A stretch of DNA of 64,000 nucleotides, from assembly GCF_963576545.1 (NCBI RefSeq), contig NC_083651.1:10900386-10964385 (forward strand), given 5' to 3'. This document shows, piece after piece, positions 1 through 11,353 of this stretch (the stretch's first letter is position 1; each line of letters begins with the position of its first letter). Below the pieces are notes generated by a model. That model had not been told where the DNA came from and ran no database searches. It saw only the letters and a program-made list of their open reading frames with translations. The position numbers and the translations under genes were made by a program. This stretch comes from Limanda limanda (lineage: Eukaryota > Chordata > Actinopteri > Pleuronectiformes > Pleuronectidae).

Positions 1-1440
1 GCATGAGCTTTAATACAAAAAGAAATACAAGTGCAGGTTTGTCTGGCCGGGCTGTAAATATAAGGCCTTTATCACTTTTATAGCGGTCCTCTAAAAAGCA
101 CTTCATCTGCTGCTCCATTCAAGAGAGGACGAGGAGCTGCGGGCCTCCTCTCCACCTTTTACCAGGACCCAAAGAGGAGCCTGCTCTTGTTCGCTCCTGT
201 TTGGAAACAAGTGCTCAATGAATGTTGCAAAATAAACACGATGAAGAATAACCACAGACAGTTCCTTCGGCATTAAAGAGGAGGGGGACTTAATAAAAGG
301 AGTGAAGCCGTCACCCTTCAGTGAGAAACGCTTTGAAGTAGAACTTATTATCTGAGAAATACTTTTTGGTTGTCCTAACGACGCTGCTGAATGGGAAAGG
401 CGCTCCTTTGTCAGCGATTTGTTCTCCTTTAGTGGGATGCCCGTGGAAATCACTTACATGGGCCACCTTAACACACTGCCTGCAAATCAGTAACCGGCAG
501 AGTCAGACATGCAGACGCCACTTTGGAGAGGACAAAGCCGAAAAGTCGCAGTGAAAACGCCGCAGCCTCTCAATTGCGCCCTTTAAAGGGGGTGAATGAT
601 AATTTCTCAGACGAGCGTAGGACCAAAACAAATGCTGTCTTGTCAGACTTTACAAGCATTATCCATCTCCTGAATGCTGCTGGCACAATGCGCACGAAAA
701 GTGGCCGGTGGAGCGATCACGTTGGTCACCTAAAGTTTGGAGTTCCTGTCAAAAGCTGTGTGCGTCACTGGATGCGAGCACCTGCGTCTGAACACCTCAG
801 CAGCATTGGAGTTGAGCTCACTTGTTGTAGGGAGGTTCGAAAGAGGAGGGGGTGTACAGTGCGTATATTTGGATGGATCATTCCATTTAATTTTAGTTCA
901 AATTTTTTGGAACAATTTAAACCAAACAGGGGTGGAGAAAACACTCCTCATATCAAGTCCAGCAGAGCAGAAGCACCTTGTGATAGGTGCCACAAAACTC
1001 AAATCAAATAACGAAATAAAGGAACTTAATCAGAATAATATTGCTCCTTAACTTTATAAATGAAAACTAAGAATTAACTGACCCCAAGAGATTTTTTTCG
1101 GAAATTGAGTTTTTAGTTCAACTGTTTTTACAGTACAATATATTTTAAGTATTTTTTCTTATTTAATAAAACTACAGCTCAATATGAAGAACCCTGTTCT
1201 CAAGCAGGGGACTGATTAAAAATATTAAATATTTCCTTCGTTTTTTATTGTTTCCACTATTTATAGTTTTATAAATAAAAATAATCCGGGTATCATTTTG
1301 CTGCTGCTTTTCACTTTACCCTCAAATCCATCGTGTTATGTAAAGTTAAGGAAATACAGTTGTAATAACACTATATTATTGCACTCTGTCAAACTTTGCC
1401 CTGAAGCCAAATAGGCAGATTTCTAAATAACCACAGTACA
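1..1440. other. downstream intergenic sequence, no gene recognised
   Basis: Both strands show only short frames without family signatures. The first 700 bases are of mixed composition and could include regulatory sequence; 1010-1440 is AT-rich. In vertebrates zic5 and zic2 lie beyond the 3' end of clybl, so this flank should lead toward them, but no C2H2 zinc-finger coding is visible here. Confidence 0.4.
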
Positions 1441-1459
1441 TTAAAGTGGATTAGCCACA

Positions 1460-1608
<149 letters not shown>

Positions 1609-1609
1609 G

Positions 1610-2210
1610 TCTGCGTGGCTGAGTCTAAACTTTGTCACAGTGTGAAGCCTCCGTTGTTCAGACTCCTTTTCTCACAAATACACCGGTTTTTACAGCCACG
1701 AAGCCCCTGTGCCATCCAGGCACTTTGCCCACTCTCCTCAGAGCCCCATGTACCTGCAGCTACAATCTCAAGTTTCACTATCAAGTCAGAAAACACACGC
1801 GGTTCGGCTGCTGCTGCTGCTGCAGCTTTCCCGAGACTCTCCGACACTGCCTCCACTCGGAACTGCTTTTTCCTTCCAGTGGCAGCAAAGCGCATGGACT
1901 CTGCTATATCTCTACTCTGCACACAGGCAGTGCAGATTGTGCAGTGCAGCCTGCAGGGGACAAGTAAGTTAAAGGAGCGACTCTAAACTTGTGTATTTTT
2001 TGGAGAAGAAACATCCATCCCCTCCTGGTTCGTGGACTGTGGAGGCTGAGGAGGGGCACTGTGGAAAATCTCAGTCCGCTTTTTACGCCCGGGCAGTGGG
2101 GACGTGCGCGGTGGGAATGTCGCTCCTCTGCAGCCCAACTTCAGCAGCTGTGGTTTCACCTATTAGCCCCGATGTCTTTCCCAGAGGAGTGAGGGAGTTA
2201 AACATCTGAC
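1610..2210. other. CpG-containing island with (CTG)n and a perfect splice-donor word; possible first exon
   Basis: This stretch is richer in G+C and CpG than its surroundings, with a short CTG tract at 1808-1824. At 1964 the word GTAAGT follows ACAA, a near-ideal plus-strand donor. Overlapping open frames exist in several phases on both strands (for example 1632-1967 plus and 1922-1635 minus), but none resembles a known family. It could be a promoter with a non-coding first exon; this is inference only. Confidence 0.2.
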
Positions 2211-2214
2211 AATG

Positions 2215-3120
2215 CGCACGCCGGGGGGGTCACTCGACTGACCTGTACTTGGTTTTAGTTTCATAGGAGTCTTCATTAAATCAATTACCCAGCGAGCACA
2301 TGATTATTTTTTATTTTGCTTCATAACTCAAACATGCTTTCCCTCTCGTCGCTGCGACACTTAGACCCGATGGTGTCTTGCAGGTTGTGGCGCTTCTGCA
2401 ATTAAATGTAATTATGACCTGCAGAGCACCGTGCGTCGTGGAGGGAAACGGAGAGACTGTGTCCTCTCTTACATTCCAGGTGAAGTGGCAGTAGGATATG
2501 AGTTCCATTAGTCACAACAGCTCACCACTGTCCTCATGGAGGAAGTGTCTTAATGTTTTGCTTTAATTTATTAACTTTAATACGTTTAATCAAAAACGAG
2601 TCAAGGCATGACTAAGACATTTCTCTTCATCCTATAAATTTGTGTTTATGTAAAAAAAAAAAAAAAAGTGAAATAGCATCTTAATGAAATATTGGAAGTA
2701 AAAGGTTACACAGAAAACAGGTGCCAACAGGTAGGCCTCTGTTAAACACAATAGAGGTGACCTGTATATTTGCACTAAAATATTAAGTGTTCCAACCAAA
2801 AATATGTATTATATATTTTTACAAATGCAATCTGTTATTATGAGTAGAAACATTTTGTCTCCAAAATTCTTTTATATTGGCCTATATGTTAATTAAACAG
2901 CATTTTATTCGAATTTGTCCTTAACAACCAAATGATCCCTGACATGACAGGTTTTGTAACACCAGAGAATAATAATTGCAAAAATCCAAACTAACTCGTT
3001 AAGGGATCTGGTTATTTAACTGATTTTATGTTGTCATGTGTGTCCCTGCTACTTTATAGTCATGCACTGCCTCTCAGAGAAGCATGATACATCACTCAGA
3101 AACTGACATAATATCTGGTG
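2215..3120. other. AT-rich intergenic sequence, nothing recognised
   Basis: Low-GC sequence with A runs (about 2650-2670) and no splice-bounded open frame, repeat signature or RNA gene that I can support. Confidence 0.4.
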
Positions 3121-3124
3121 GCTC

Positions 3125-3330
3125 GGTAACATCTGTGGGGGTAGAGACTTGGTGCCGGTCCAAAAGCCCCATCCCAGGACTGGGAGCCACTCCAAGGCTG
3201 TAGGTGAGGAGAGCAAGGTCGTCCACGGACAACCGCATGAGCCAGGCGCTGCTCTACCTGGCCCTTATATCGCCCACCGGCCAGAAAGTAGGAACTAAAG
3301 TGCAGATAAGCGAGAGCATGCGGCCCCAGT
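3125..3330. other. isolated GC-rich island, unassigned
   Basis: About 200 bases of balanced-to-GC-rich sequence stand out between AT-rich flanks, starting near GGTGGCTCGG and including GCCCCATCCCAGGACTGGG. A short plus-strand frame (ATG at 3237, stop near 3333) reads MSQALLYLALISPTGQKVG onward but has no family match. It might be a conserved element, a non-coding exon or a remnant of a mobile element. Confidence 0.2.
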
Positions 3331-3918
3331 AGTCTCTTACTGAATGACAGGGCTTTTCCTAAAAGCCTCTAAATGCAGGATGTAGGCTTCAGCGTACTTG
3401 GAAAGTCGAGCTGAGCAGGTGGAGGGAGATGGGGAACTGTACGCTCTATCAGAGAGAAGCAGATGGACTTTGTAATGTAGGAGATTTTGATGTGTGCCCA
3501 GGGATGATACTGCTTACAGGATACTTTAGACTGAACTAAAAGAAACAGCTTCACCTCTGGCACATGAAGAGCATCCTCTTTGAGACAGAATCTGTTTCAG
3601 TTAAGTTTCAGATGAGTACTTTAATGTCAAGGGCTGTTTTAGAGATCCCAAAACTACTAGCTTCTCAATGAAGTATATATTCCTTTAGATATATATTGGG
3701 TACAAAACTAACCAAGGACACAATACCAATTTAAGGCCTATGTTGGTTTATTTATATATAACATTACTATCACCAACATAATCCCGTATTTGCTACAAAT
3801 CAATGTATCCGCTTCTCTTTAAACCTTTTTTATTACATATGATTGATTAAAATGATTTCAACAGCATAGTGCCAGTCCACCATTTTAATCCACCACCACT
3901 CTGCTTCCTCTCTCTTAC

Positions 3919-4025
3919 CATAACGCCCTCCATTGTGGCCAAAAGATTGGCATCAGTGCCAGATTTGTGCAGAACTATCACATCTGCAACATCAGAGGGT
4001 TTGACCCTGAATGCATCTGGTTTTA
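3919..4025 (-). other. candidate exon with open frame, gene unknown
   Basis: On the minus strand a strong acceptor (CTTTTCCACAG) is followed by 107 nt and then a consensus donor (ATG|GTAAGAG). One frame is fully open: two bases, then 35 codons reading KPDAFRVKPSDVADVIVL and HKSGTDANLLATMEGVM. The composition looks like a globular protein, and the exon has typical vertebrate size. I do not recognise the family and find no certain partner exon nearby. A chance match of splice words around an open 105-nt frame cannot be excluded. Confidence 0.22.
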
Positions 4026-4559
4026 CTGTGGAAAAGGTCAGCATTTAGTGTGAGGGCTAAATCGTTCTATATCACAGCCAGGGACTGGAAGAAGAGGAAT
4101 AGGGTTATGACCATTAGGAGAGAGGAGGCACGAGTGGAGTGAACTGGAGAATCCCTCTAAAAGAAAGACAAGATTCCATTTGTGCCAAAAGCAGATAAGG
4201 GATCTACTCCTTCTCGGCCTCCTGCCTCCTGCCTCCTGACTGTCCTCAGCTGAGCCACTGTATGTTCATCACGGGCAAACTGGTGAAGTTGGTTACCAAT
4301 CATCTTCAGCTTCCAGTCTCCCAGTAGGAGCTCTAATCCAATGTGATAAACCAGCGCACTATAGCAGTAAAGTCTCCAGTGTGGAGGCAACGCTGCCTCC
4401 TCAACCATGTGGAGCGCAGACCTCCCTCTGGTTCCATGGAGGTGCCTGCCGTGAAACCCAAACATCATAAGCCTCACGCCCATTCTCTTAAACAGATGTG
4501 GGGTTTGGCCGTGACAGATATGGCTCTGGACGAGCCGAAGAAAATGTGGTGTCTTGATG

Positions 4560-5560
4560 TTTCCAACTGACCAGGGATAAGCCCGAAAGGAAATATGGCT
4601 GGATAGGCAATAAGATTGAGATATGGGGTCTCCATCTGACCCATGGCTTCAAAGAGCTGTGGTTTAGGTCTGCTTGGGCCCAGGATGAGGTTTAAGACAT
4701 AAATGATTGAATACCAAGATGACCTATGATATTAATAGCGACCGGGATGCACCTCTACCTCCACTTCTCCATTTCTTACTTTCTATACCACGGAATAGAG
4801 GTTTGGCATCAATTAGCATTGATTAAGAAACCGAAACGTTAATGTTGAATGAAAGAAATCTCCACCCGGCACTGTCCAGCAGACCACCTATTAAGCCGAG
4901 CTCTCTCACTTGCAGCGAAGATGCTGATGACAGCCATAATGTGTCTGGTTGTCCCACAGGACACTTAGCTCTGGACTTTCCCAATCACAAGACTAATTGT
5001 ATAATTAGGCCAGCTCCGTCGGGGACGGGCACCTTTTGGCCCTTCGCAGACACTTGCCATGGTAAATGACAGTATATCTCACCAACTATCAAAGCTTATC
5101 CATCTCAGTGACACGGGAACCTTGAGAGATGGCAGCATTTTATTAACATGACTGATAGTTCACCACAAGATTGAAAACATAAGCGGTAACTCTCGGGAGA
5201 CGCGTATGGTGATTACAAAGATCCCCTTCACTCCAGTGATAGCATTACTTATTTTTGAGGGTATGATTTTACATTTTATAGCAGGCGTGGGCACCAGCGG
5301 TTTCCACAAGAGGAGCCAGAAGATGAGTATTCATGGCTGCACAGTGGTGCTTCTCTATCAGGAGGGAATTGGTCCTGAGGAGAAATACAAGGGGCCCCAC
5401 CTCCGGATCAGAAACTCCTTATTTCCCTACCGCAGCCCCCTCCTTCAGATTTCCAGCAGCACCATGCACATCATTATCGTTGTCAAAAGTTGTGGCGCGG
5501 GGGTTTATGAACTCTCGGTGATGGGAGGTGGGCTGTGGCAGGCGCTGCCCAAGGGGGAGC
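4560..5560. promoter_or_regulatory. candidate conserved non-coding element block
   Basis: Complex sequence free of microsatellites, containing homeodomain-type words (GACTAATTGT, ATAATTAGGCC at 5001-5011, ATTGATTAAG near 4830) and closely spaced AT-rich and GC-rich modules. Open frames across it (such as 5206-5622 plus) show no family signature. Its appearance and its position downstream of clybl suggest an enhancer of the neighbouring zic genes. This is inference; conservation was not measured. Confidence 0.3.
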
Positions 5561-5767
5561 CGGGGAAGAGGGGTGACTCCAGGTGCCGGTGCTTCAATTC
5601 TGACCGGCCGTGGCGAGGTTAGGCCCCTTCTCCATCCAGGAGGGCCCCATAGGTTCCCTCATTACGCGGGCCCCTGTAGCACCGAGCGGCGGGTGCATGG
5701 AGCGGAGAGGTGCGACTCTCCCTCCTGGCCTCTGTCTGTCTGTCACAGCTCCTATAGGGAAGATTCC

Positions 5768-6270
5768 CCAATATGAATTATAATAAGCATAATAAGAAGA
5801 GTGCGGCTGCTGGAGAACAGAGAGGGTTTTGGGTAATGGCGCATTATTAGAGAATCAATTTCACAAACGCGTCTGAGATGTCAAATAAACCGGGAGCAAT
5901 GAACTGAGTCATCACTTTAATAGGACTTTTCTTTTCTTTTCTTATTCTGACAAAGTCGCGACCGACAAGAGTTTACAAACCAGAAGTTTTACGCATGAAC
6001 TCCTTTATAAATCCAACCCGCGCCATCGTGTCCCATTGCATGTTTCATGATGCATTTACTGGGAGCTAACGAATGAAGTTTCTGGAAAGTTCCGAGCTGC
6101 ACACTGTGACAGAGATTCAAAGGGCAAGTGGTGCTTCATTAACCGTATCCCCATTTACTGCAGATCCCCCCTGAGTCTCAGAGAGAGCGGATTAATGTCA
6201 ATTACCTGTCATTTTGCAACACCTACAATATGTTGCCTGTGCTCAGGGGTTCAATGAGTTTATCGGGGAA
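5768..6270. promoter_or_regulatory. candidate conserved non-coding element
   Basis: Non-repetitive sequence with dense AT-core transcription-factor words (ATGAATTATAATAAGC, GCGCATTATTAGAG, TCATCACTTTAATAGG, TGTCAATTACCTGTC) and no plausible coding frame. It is probably a separate module of the same regulatory cluster as 4.6-5.6 kb. Confidence 0.28.
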
Positions 6271-6378
6271 TATTTTAATATCGTAATATTTCTAATTAAT
6301 TAATTGCAATTTGTCGATTTGTCGTTAGTTGTTGAAATTTAATGTCGAAATGGGGATTATTCTAAGATGCTGGTGTGT

Positions 6379-6404
6379 GGTGTGTGTGTGTGTGTGTGTG
6401 GCAT

Positions 6405-6452
<48 letters not shown>
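6379..6452. repeat. interrupted (TG)n microsatellite
   Basis: About 74 bases of TG repeats broken by GCATG and GAG interruptions, the mark of an older, decaying tract. Confidence 0.97.
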
Positions 6453-6453
<1 letters not shown>

Positions 6454-6459
6454 ATTCTA

Positions 6460-7175
6460 TATAAAAAAGCACAGATCTGATCTGCTTCAACCCTTAAAAC
6501 TAACGACTATTTAAGTGCGTTCAAAATCGAGAATAATTGTTTCTTGAATCCTGTTTAACTTCAACTTTTTAACCAACAAAAATGTCACCACACGTCATTT
6601 ACATATTTCTTTCTCAATAAGGCACTCATCTCTGATACGAGCCAATATCTGTCACCAGCTCACTAAAGGTGCTTCCTCTCATGAAAAGGCCTAAATTAAT
6701 GGAGTGCTATATTTACGCACGATGGGCGCAACAAAAAACAAAAACAGCACCAGTGAACCGGACAAAGAAAAAAGACTATAGCTCGAGGACCAATGAGGGG
6801 GTTTCTTTCACTTTTCAATCACTTTTAGTCGTGCCCGGGATTAAGAGAGGGCTCTTGACTCTCTCTTTCACACAAAACCAAGAGTGCTTGTCAGCAACTC
6901 GAGGGAGAAAAGGAAGAGAATAATACGTGAGTCCAGGGTTATCGTGTTTAATTGGATTAGATGGTGTCGTGTTGAAGTCCAGAGCATGACAAACAAGAGA
7001 TAGAGACGGCGAGACGACGGAGGACAAATAGGCTGCAGCCTCATCCGAATCAGACACCTCATCAAAGAAACGCTGTTATTCAAAACTCTTATATTTCGTT
7101 TTGAATTTAGATTCAAGATACATCTGTGTGTGTGATTGTGATCTAGAAATAGTTACTGTCTGGTTGCCCCTCCAT
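6460..7175. other. intergenic sequence, no gene recognised
   Basis: Mixed AT-rich sequence with only short frames lacking family signatures. Confidence 0.35.
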
Positions 7176-7358
7176 AAAAATGAATTGTAGCAGTGTGAGG
7201 GGGGGGGGAGTTGTGGTACTTCAGAGGTTTGTATTGTCGGGATTGTGTTGTTGGCTGTGTGCTGCGCTCATCTGTGCGTCACGCAGCGGCAGCAATAACA
7301 AGGTGCGCGCAGCTGTGTGTGCAGGTGCGCGGCCTCCACCTGCTCGACGGTACAGAGA

Positions 7359-7424
7359 GGGGGGGGGGGGGGGGAGGAAAGAGAGGGAGAGAGAGGGAGG
7401 GAGAGAGGGAGAGAGGGAGAGAGG
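7359..7424. repeat. G16 run fused to purine (GA)n tract
   Basis: Sixteen consecutive G (7359-7374) run into about 50 bases of GGGAGA-type purine repeats. Such a strand-asymmetric purine tract can form G-quadruplex or triplex structure. It lies in a CpG-rich stretch (7250-7350) and is followed at 7498 by a good plus-strand donor word (ATCG|GTGAGT), so a promoter with a first exon ending at 7497 is possible. Confidence 0.9.
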
Positions 7425-7678
7425 CTGGCGCAGATCAAAAGCGGCTGCAGCTTTCGATTGTGCAGTGAAATGGGAAATTATCAGAGAAGTCACATCGGTG
7501 AGTCGCGCAGGTTGGAACCAATGCTCAAAAGAAGACGAAGCATTTTATTAAAAATCACTGATAGAAGTTTAAACTCACAGAGCTTTATATTTCAGGTTTG
7601 GGAAAAATTTGAACTGAAGCTGACAACCTGAAGTAGGTATTCATTAGAAAAGTTCTGCAGCAAAAACCTATGAACGAT

Positions 7679-7730
7679 ATTACGCAAATCCAACTTTAAC
7701 CCCAAAAAGTTAAAGTTGGATTTGCGTAAT
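7679..7730. repeat. perfect 22-bp inverted repeat with 8-nt loop
   Basis: The left arm 7679-7700 begins ATTACGCAAATCC and ends CTTTAAC; the right arm 7709-7730 is its exact reverse complement, ending GGATTTGCGTAAT. The loop is CCCAAAAA. The stem is too short for a normal microRNA precursor. It could be a cruciform, a foldback insertion or an RNA hairpin. Confidence 0.95.
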
Positions 7731-7734
7731 TTTG

Positions 7735-8900
7735 CTGGAAGACATCGTGGATAAATTCACAAATAAAATGTTAAAGGCGTTGACGCGCACACTGTGATTT
7801 TGTCCAGGTAAACGTTAAAGAACAAAACGAGAGAACAGTGGCACGGACGCGCACACACGCACAAACACGCATATATTTCAATGCATTTGCTTTTGCAATC
7901 TTCCACAGTGGATCGCAAGAGAATTCACCTTCGATAAAGACGCATTGTCAGGGGAGAGTTGTGATCTCATCCATCGCTGACCTGCTCGTTTTATGGGCTG
8001 CTGATACCTTTTCTCTCTCTCTCTCCCCCCCCTCACACCGTCTGTGTCAGTCCCGTAAACTTCCCACCGGTCGGTCCTGTCTGCTGCGTCCAGGGAGGAC
8101 ACACAGAGACCCGGGCTCCAGCCTCTCAGCCTCGCCTTTAAATGTAATCAAAGTGGGACGTTAAAGAATCTGTGACATATTTTCACTTGACGATGGGGAG
8201 AATTAAACAAACACACTCCGTGCACCACATGATTGTGTTTTGCGCACTAATCTATTAACTTTTTATATCTTGTATATATCTGTTTTGCATTTTACTCTTT
8301 ATTTAACTTTTATGTCTTGTATATATATTTGTTTTATATACAGTTATTTCTTTCTTATGTGAAGTACTTATTGTGTTTTTATGTTTTATGTTAAATGTAT
8401 GCACCTTTTTACCAAAGACAATTCCAGCTAGGTGTAAACCTACTTGGCAAATCCTTTCTGATTCTGAATCTGCACATTGCAAATAAAACATTAACGAGTT
8501 GAGTCAGTTCGAAATAAAAAAAAAACTTTATCTGCAGTCAAGTTGAAAAAGTGCCAGATCCGAGGACAGATGGACACTTGGAGTTAAAAAAAAAAGAAAA
8601 GTTGCAGAGACTTTTTTTTCTCATTACCATGTCTCCCTCCTCCTCCTCCTCCTCATCCCCCCCCACCGACACCCTTCCGTCCCTCAGTCCTGCCAACGCA
8701 CAGACAAAGCGGCCGGTTTTTTTTTAGTGGTCTCTGCCGGGGCCGGTGGGTCTTTTGATCTGGGCCCGTTAAGGAGAGGACAGTCTGGGGAGGGAAGGTC
8801 GTGTTTTTAACGTAAACTCACCCTGGTTTGTGAGATATAACACTCAACACATCTGAAGGAGACGAATCTTAAGTCAGATTAATTTATGCGTAATTGTTGT
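7735..8900. other. intergenic sequence with simple repeats, no gene recognised
   Basis: Contains a CT tract near 8012-8028, poly-A and poly-T runs near 8515-8615, and TCC repeats near 8637-8652. No frame shows a protein family. Confidence 0.35.
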
Positions 8901-8922
8901 TTTTCTCATATTTACCCTCCAG

Positions 8923-9095
8923 GTGAAAAACACCCAGACAGTCGAGGAGGAAAAACGAACCTCGGAGAGCTCAACTCTCCAAGAAGAAGGAGAGCTCTCA
9001 TATGGAGGCCTGCGTAACTTTGGTGCATGGGCTCAAATATATGATAAATCCACAAAGACCTTCTCCATCACCTGCAGGACAGGCCCGTGTGCCAG
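8923..9095 (+). other. candidate plus-strand exon
   Basis: A strong acceptor (CATATTTACCCTCCAG) precedes 173 nt that stay open in one frame (VKNTQTVEEEKRTSESS, then GELSYGGLRNFGAWAQ onward) and end at a fair donor (GCCAG|GTGGGC). The peptide is unfamiliar, and its Glu/Ser-rich start is unremarkable. It may be an exon of a long non-coding or lineage-specific transcript, or a chance pairing of splice words. Confidence 0.2.
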
Positions 9096-9129
9096 GTGGG
9101 CTGCAGCTGTAAAACACACAATATAAAGT

Positions 9130-9473
9130 ATATCTGCCTGTATGGTGTTGTGGAGGAAATGTCCACATTTGTGTTGCGGTGGTAAACAAACAAAAATAAG
9201 CATTTAAACCAGCTTTAAACCAACACATGTGTTTAGATGCACAGTGTATAAAAAAAGACTTATGTCATGATAAAGGTGGAAGGAAAAAAAAAAAAAGATC
9301 CTGATTCATGCCACTCAACTCTGTCCCCCTCAGCCTGCCTTTTTTTTTTTTTTTTTGCAGCCGGAGACACTGCAGACAAAAGGTCTCCCCAAATGAAGTT
9401 AGTAATGGTCCACATGTGCCAGATCACTCATGCAGCACAGACAGGCCGCGCTGAATTTCATATCATGCAAACG

Positions 9474-9542
<69 letters not shown>

Positions 9543-9960
9543 ATAAAGGAGAAGAGGAGGTCGGACATGCGTCTGTCAGCGGAGAGGGAATAAAAAAGGA
9601 TGTGGGTGGAAAACGAGTCGCTGGAATTTCAGAGGAATAAAATTGGAGGAATAATGGGCTACAATTTCTGAAAGTAAATTCAGCTCCGCTTTTGTGCAGA
9701 TTTTGATTTTAAATTGAATCCAAATTTAATGTTTGTATTTCATCAAACGTTCCAAAATTGCTTTCCGAATTATTCCAATATTTATTGTTAAATTATAAAT
9801 TGCTGCATGCTTATATCACAAATAAACAAATATTATTAATTTCCTTTTAAATTGAATTATTTATATTGTTATTTTAAGAGAAATAATTCAAAAGGATTTC
9901 AAGCATTTTGTTGTGAGCAGGATATATTCGATGTTTTTTTTAATTCTAAATGAAGGAATT
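9130..9960. other. intergenic sequence with an (AG)31 microsatellite
   Basis: Positions 9477-9538 are a perfect AG run. 9650-9960 is AT-rich and featureless. Confidence 0.85.
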
Positions 9961-10660
9961 AGTTTTCTTTACCCTCTCTCAGGGGTATCGCCATATTGTA
10001 GCCTCCCTGAAAACATCCTCGTTTATTTCAACGGCATTCCTAAATATTGAAACAGAGTTAATTAGCTACAACTAAATGTTTTATGTTGATCAGCTTCCGC
10101 AGCACTTTTGCTAATAGCTCTACACTCCTCAAACTGTGCTGAAGCTCCAATAACGACGTGCATTATTGCTCCGGAATAATCTTTTTTTTTTCCCTCCTTT
10201 GCTGCAATTAGTTTGTCATATATTGTCATTAGAAGTCTATTAAAACATCAAGTCATTATTTGGGGGGGGAATCCCCGGGCGGGTGGAATTAGAATAAAAC
10301 CATCTCTGCCACGCGGGTCCCATTTAGATTAATGGAAAAATATGTAAAACATTTCGTTTTAATTTTCCTCTGACGGTGTTTTGCATACATGCATTTTCTC
10401 CGCCTGCGCTTGTCCCTCATAATTTATGAAAGCAATCTCGACCAGCACATTAGCGGGCTATGAAGTAACTGCTCGCAGCCTAATTGATTCCCGTCACAAT
10501 TTTCGTGAGGTTATAATCGTGTTAATTGTAATTTACTCTCTCAGGGAATAAAAACCGGAGAGATGTGTTTAAATAAAGGCGCCGGGCGGACTGGGGAGAT
10601 TATATCAGTTCCACACATAATAGAAATGTCATGTAGAATTACACAGCGGAGGCAGACAGG
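9960..10660. promoter_or_regulatory. strong candidate conserved non-coding element
   Basis: About 700 bases of non-repetitive sequence with many homeodomain/POU-like words: TTAATTAG at 10058, TAATTGATTC at 10481, GTTAATTGTAATTTAC at 10521, plus AATTTATGAAAGC and ATTTAGATTAATGG. No frame is coding on either strand. The mix of AT cores with CpG-containing spacers is the texture of vertebrate developmental enhancers. Its likely target would be zic5/zic2 (inference from vertebrate synteny). Confidence 0.4.
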
Positions 10661-11086
10661 GATGCATTCCTCTAATCTACAGAGATGTCATCGAAAAAAA
10701 TCTTCCTCTCGTTTCCCTCTCTCTCTCTCTCTCTCTCTTTAAAAATGTTTCTGAAGTGCAAAGTGGTCGAGCTGCAAAGAAAGAGGAGAAAGAAACCAGC
10801 TCCGTGAAGACCAGAGTTTGTTTCACCTTTATCCAGAGAGGAGGAGGAGGGAGGGAGGGAGAGAGAGAGGGAGGGAGATAGAGAGAGAGAAAGGCGTGGA
10901 TGTGAGTGGAAATATCAAACAGCAGCAAGATTATTGGTTTGACCTAAAAAAAAAAAAAAGAGAAATAAATGCACTTGGCTCATTTTGAACACCTATACAG
11001 GATTGTTGTGTTCTGCTAAAAAATCCAAACTGGCCAAACTGATTTCCTAATCATCCTGATTTCTCTCTCTCTCTCTGCCTCTGCAG

Positions 11087-11353
11087 GACGCCCCGAGCTG
11101 CTTCCTGGGCTTTGAGATCTTCCTTCCTGTCTGTGGGGGGACACCTGTTGGTGCAGAGCAGCTTGGAAAAGCCAAGTTGTTCCCTTCAGACTGGTCTCTG
11201 TCCCCGGTGCAGTCACCCGGGGAGCCTGTGTTCAGCCCTGAGCTGGATTGGGAGGAAACATGGGGTCTTGGACTGATTTCCTGCAGCCTTTCATGTGCTC
11301 TGACTCATTGGAGGGGATTTGATAAACATTGGAGGAGGTCAAATGTTTTGTAA
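11087..11353 (+). other. candidate plus-strand exon, open for 88 codons to a stop
   Basis: After a long CT-rich tract and CTGCAG acceptor, one frame stays open for 88 codons (DAPSCFLGFEIFLPVCGG at the start, WRRSNVL then TAA at 11351). It has no in-frame ATG, so it would have to be an internal or terminal exon. A second phase is also open to about 11270, which fits GC-rich non-coding sequence as well as a real exon. The acceptor's pyrimidine tract is itself a CT microsatellite, lowering its weight. No family is recognised. Confidence 0.18.

Noticed and set aside
4157..4483. 108-codon minus-strand frame with protein-like composition
   Set aside because: No matching family, and the plus strand is also open across part of it. 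It could be non-coding; kept out of the feature list.
5206..5622. 138-codon plus-strand frame
   Set aside because: No family signature, no splice context, and it lies in a block better explained as non-coding regulatory sequence.
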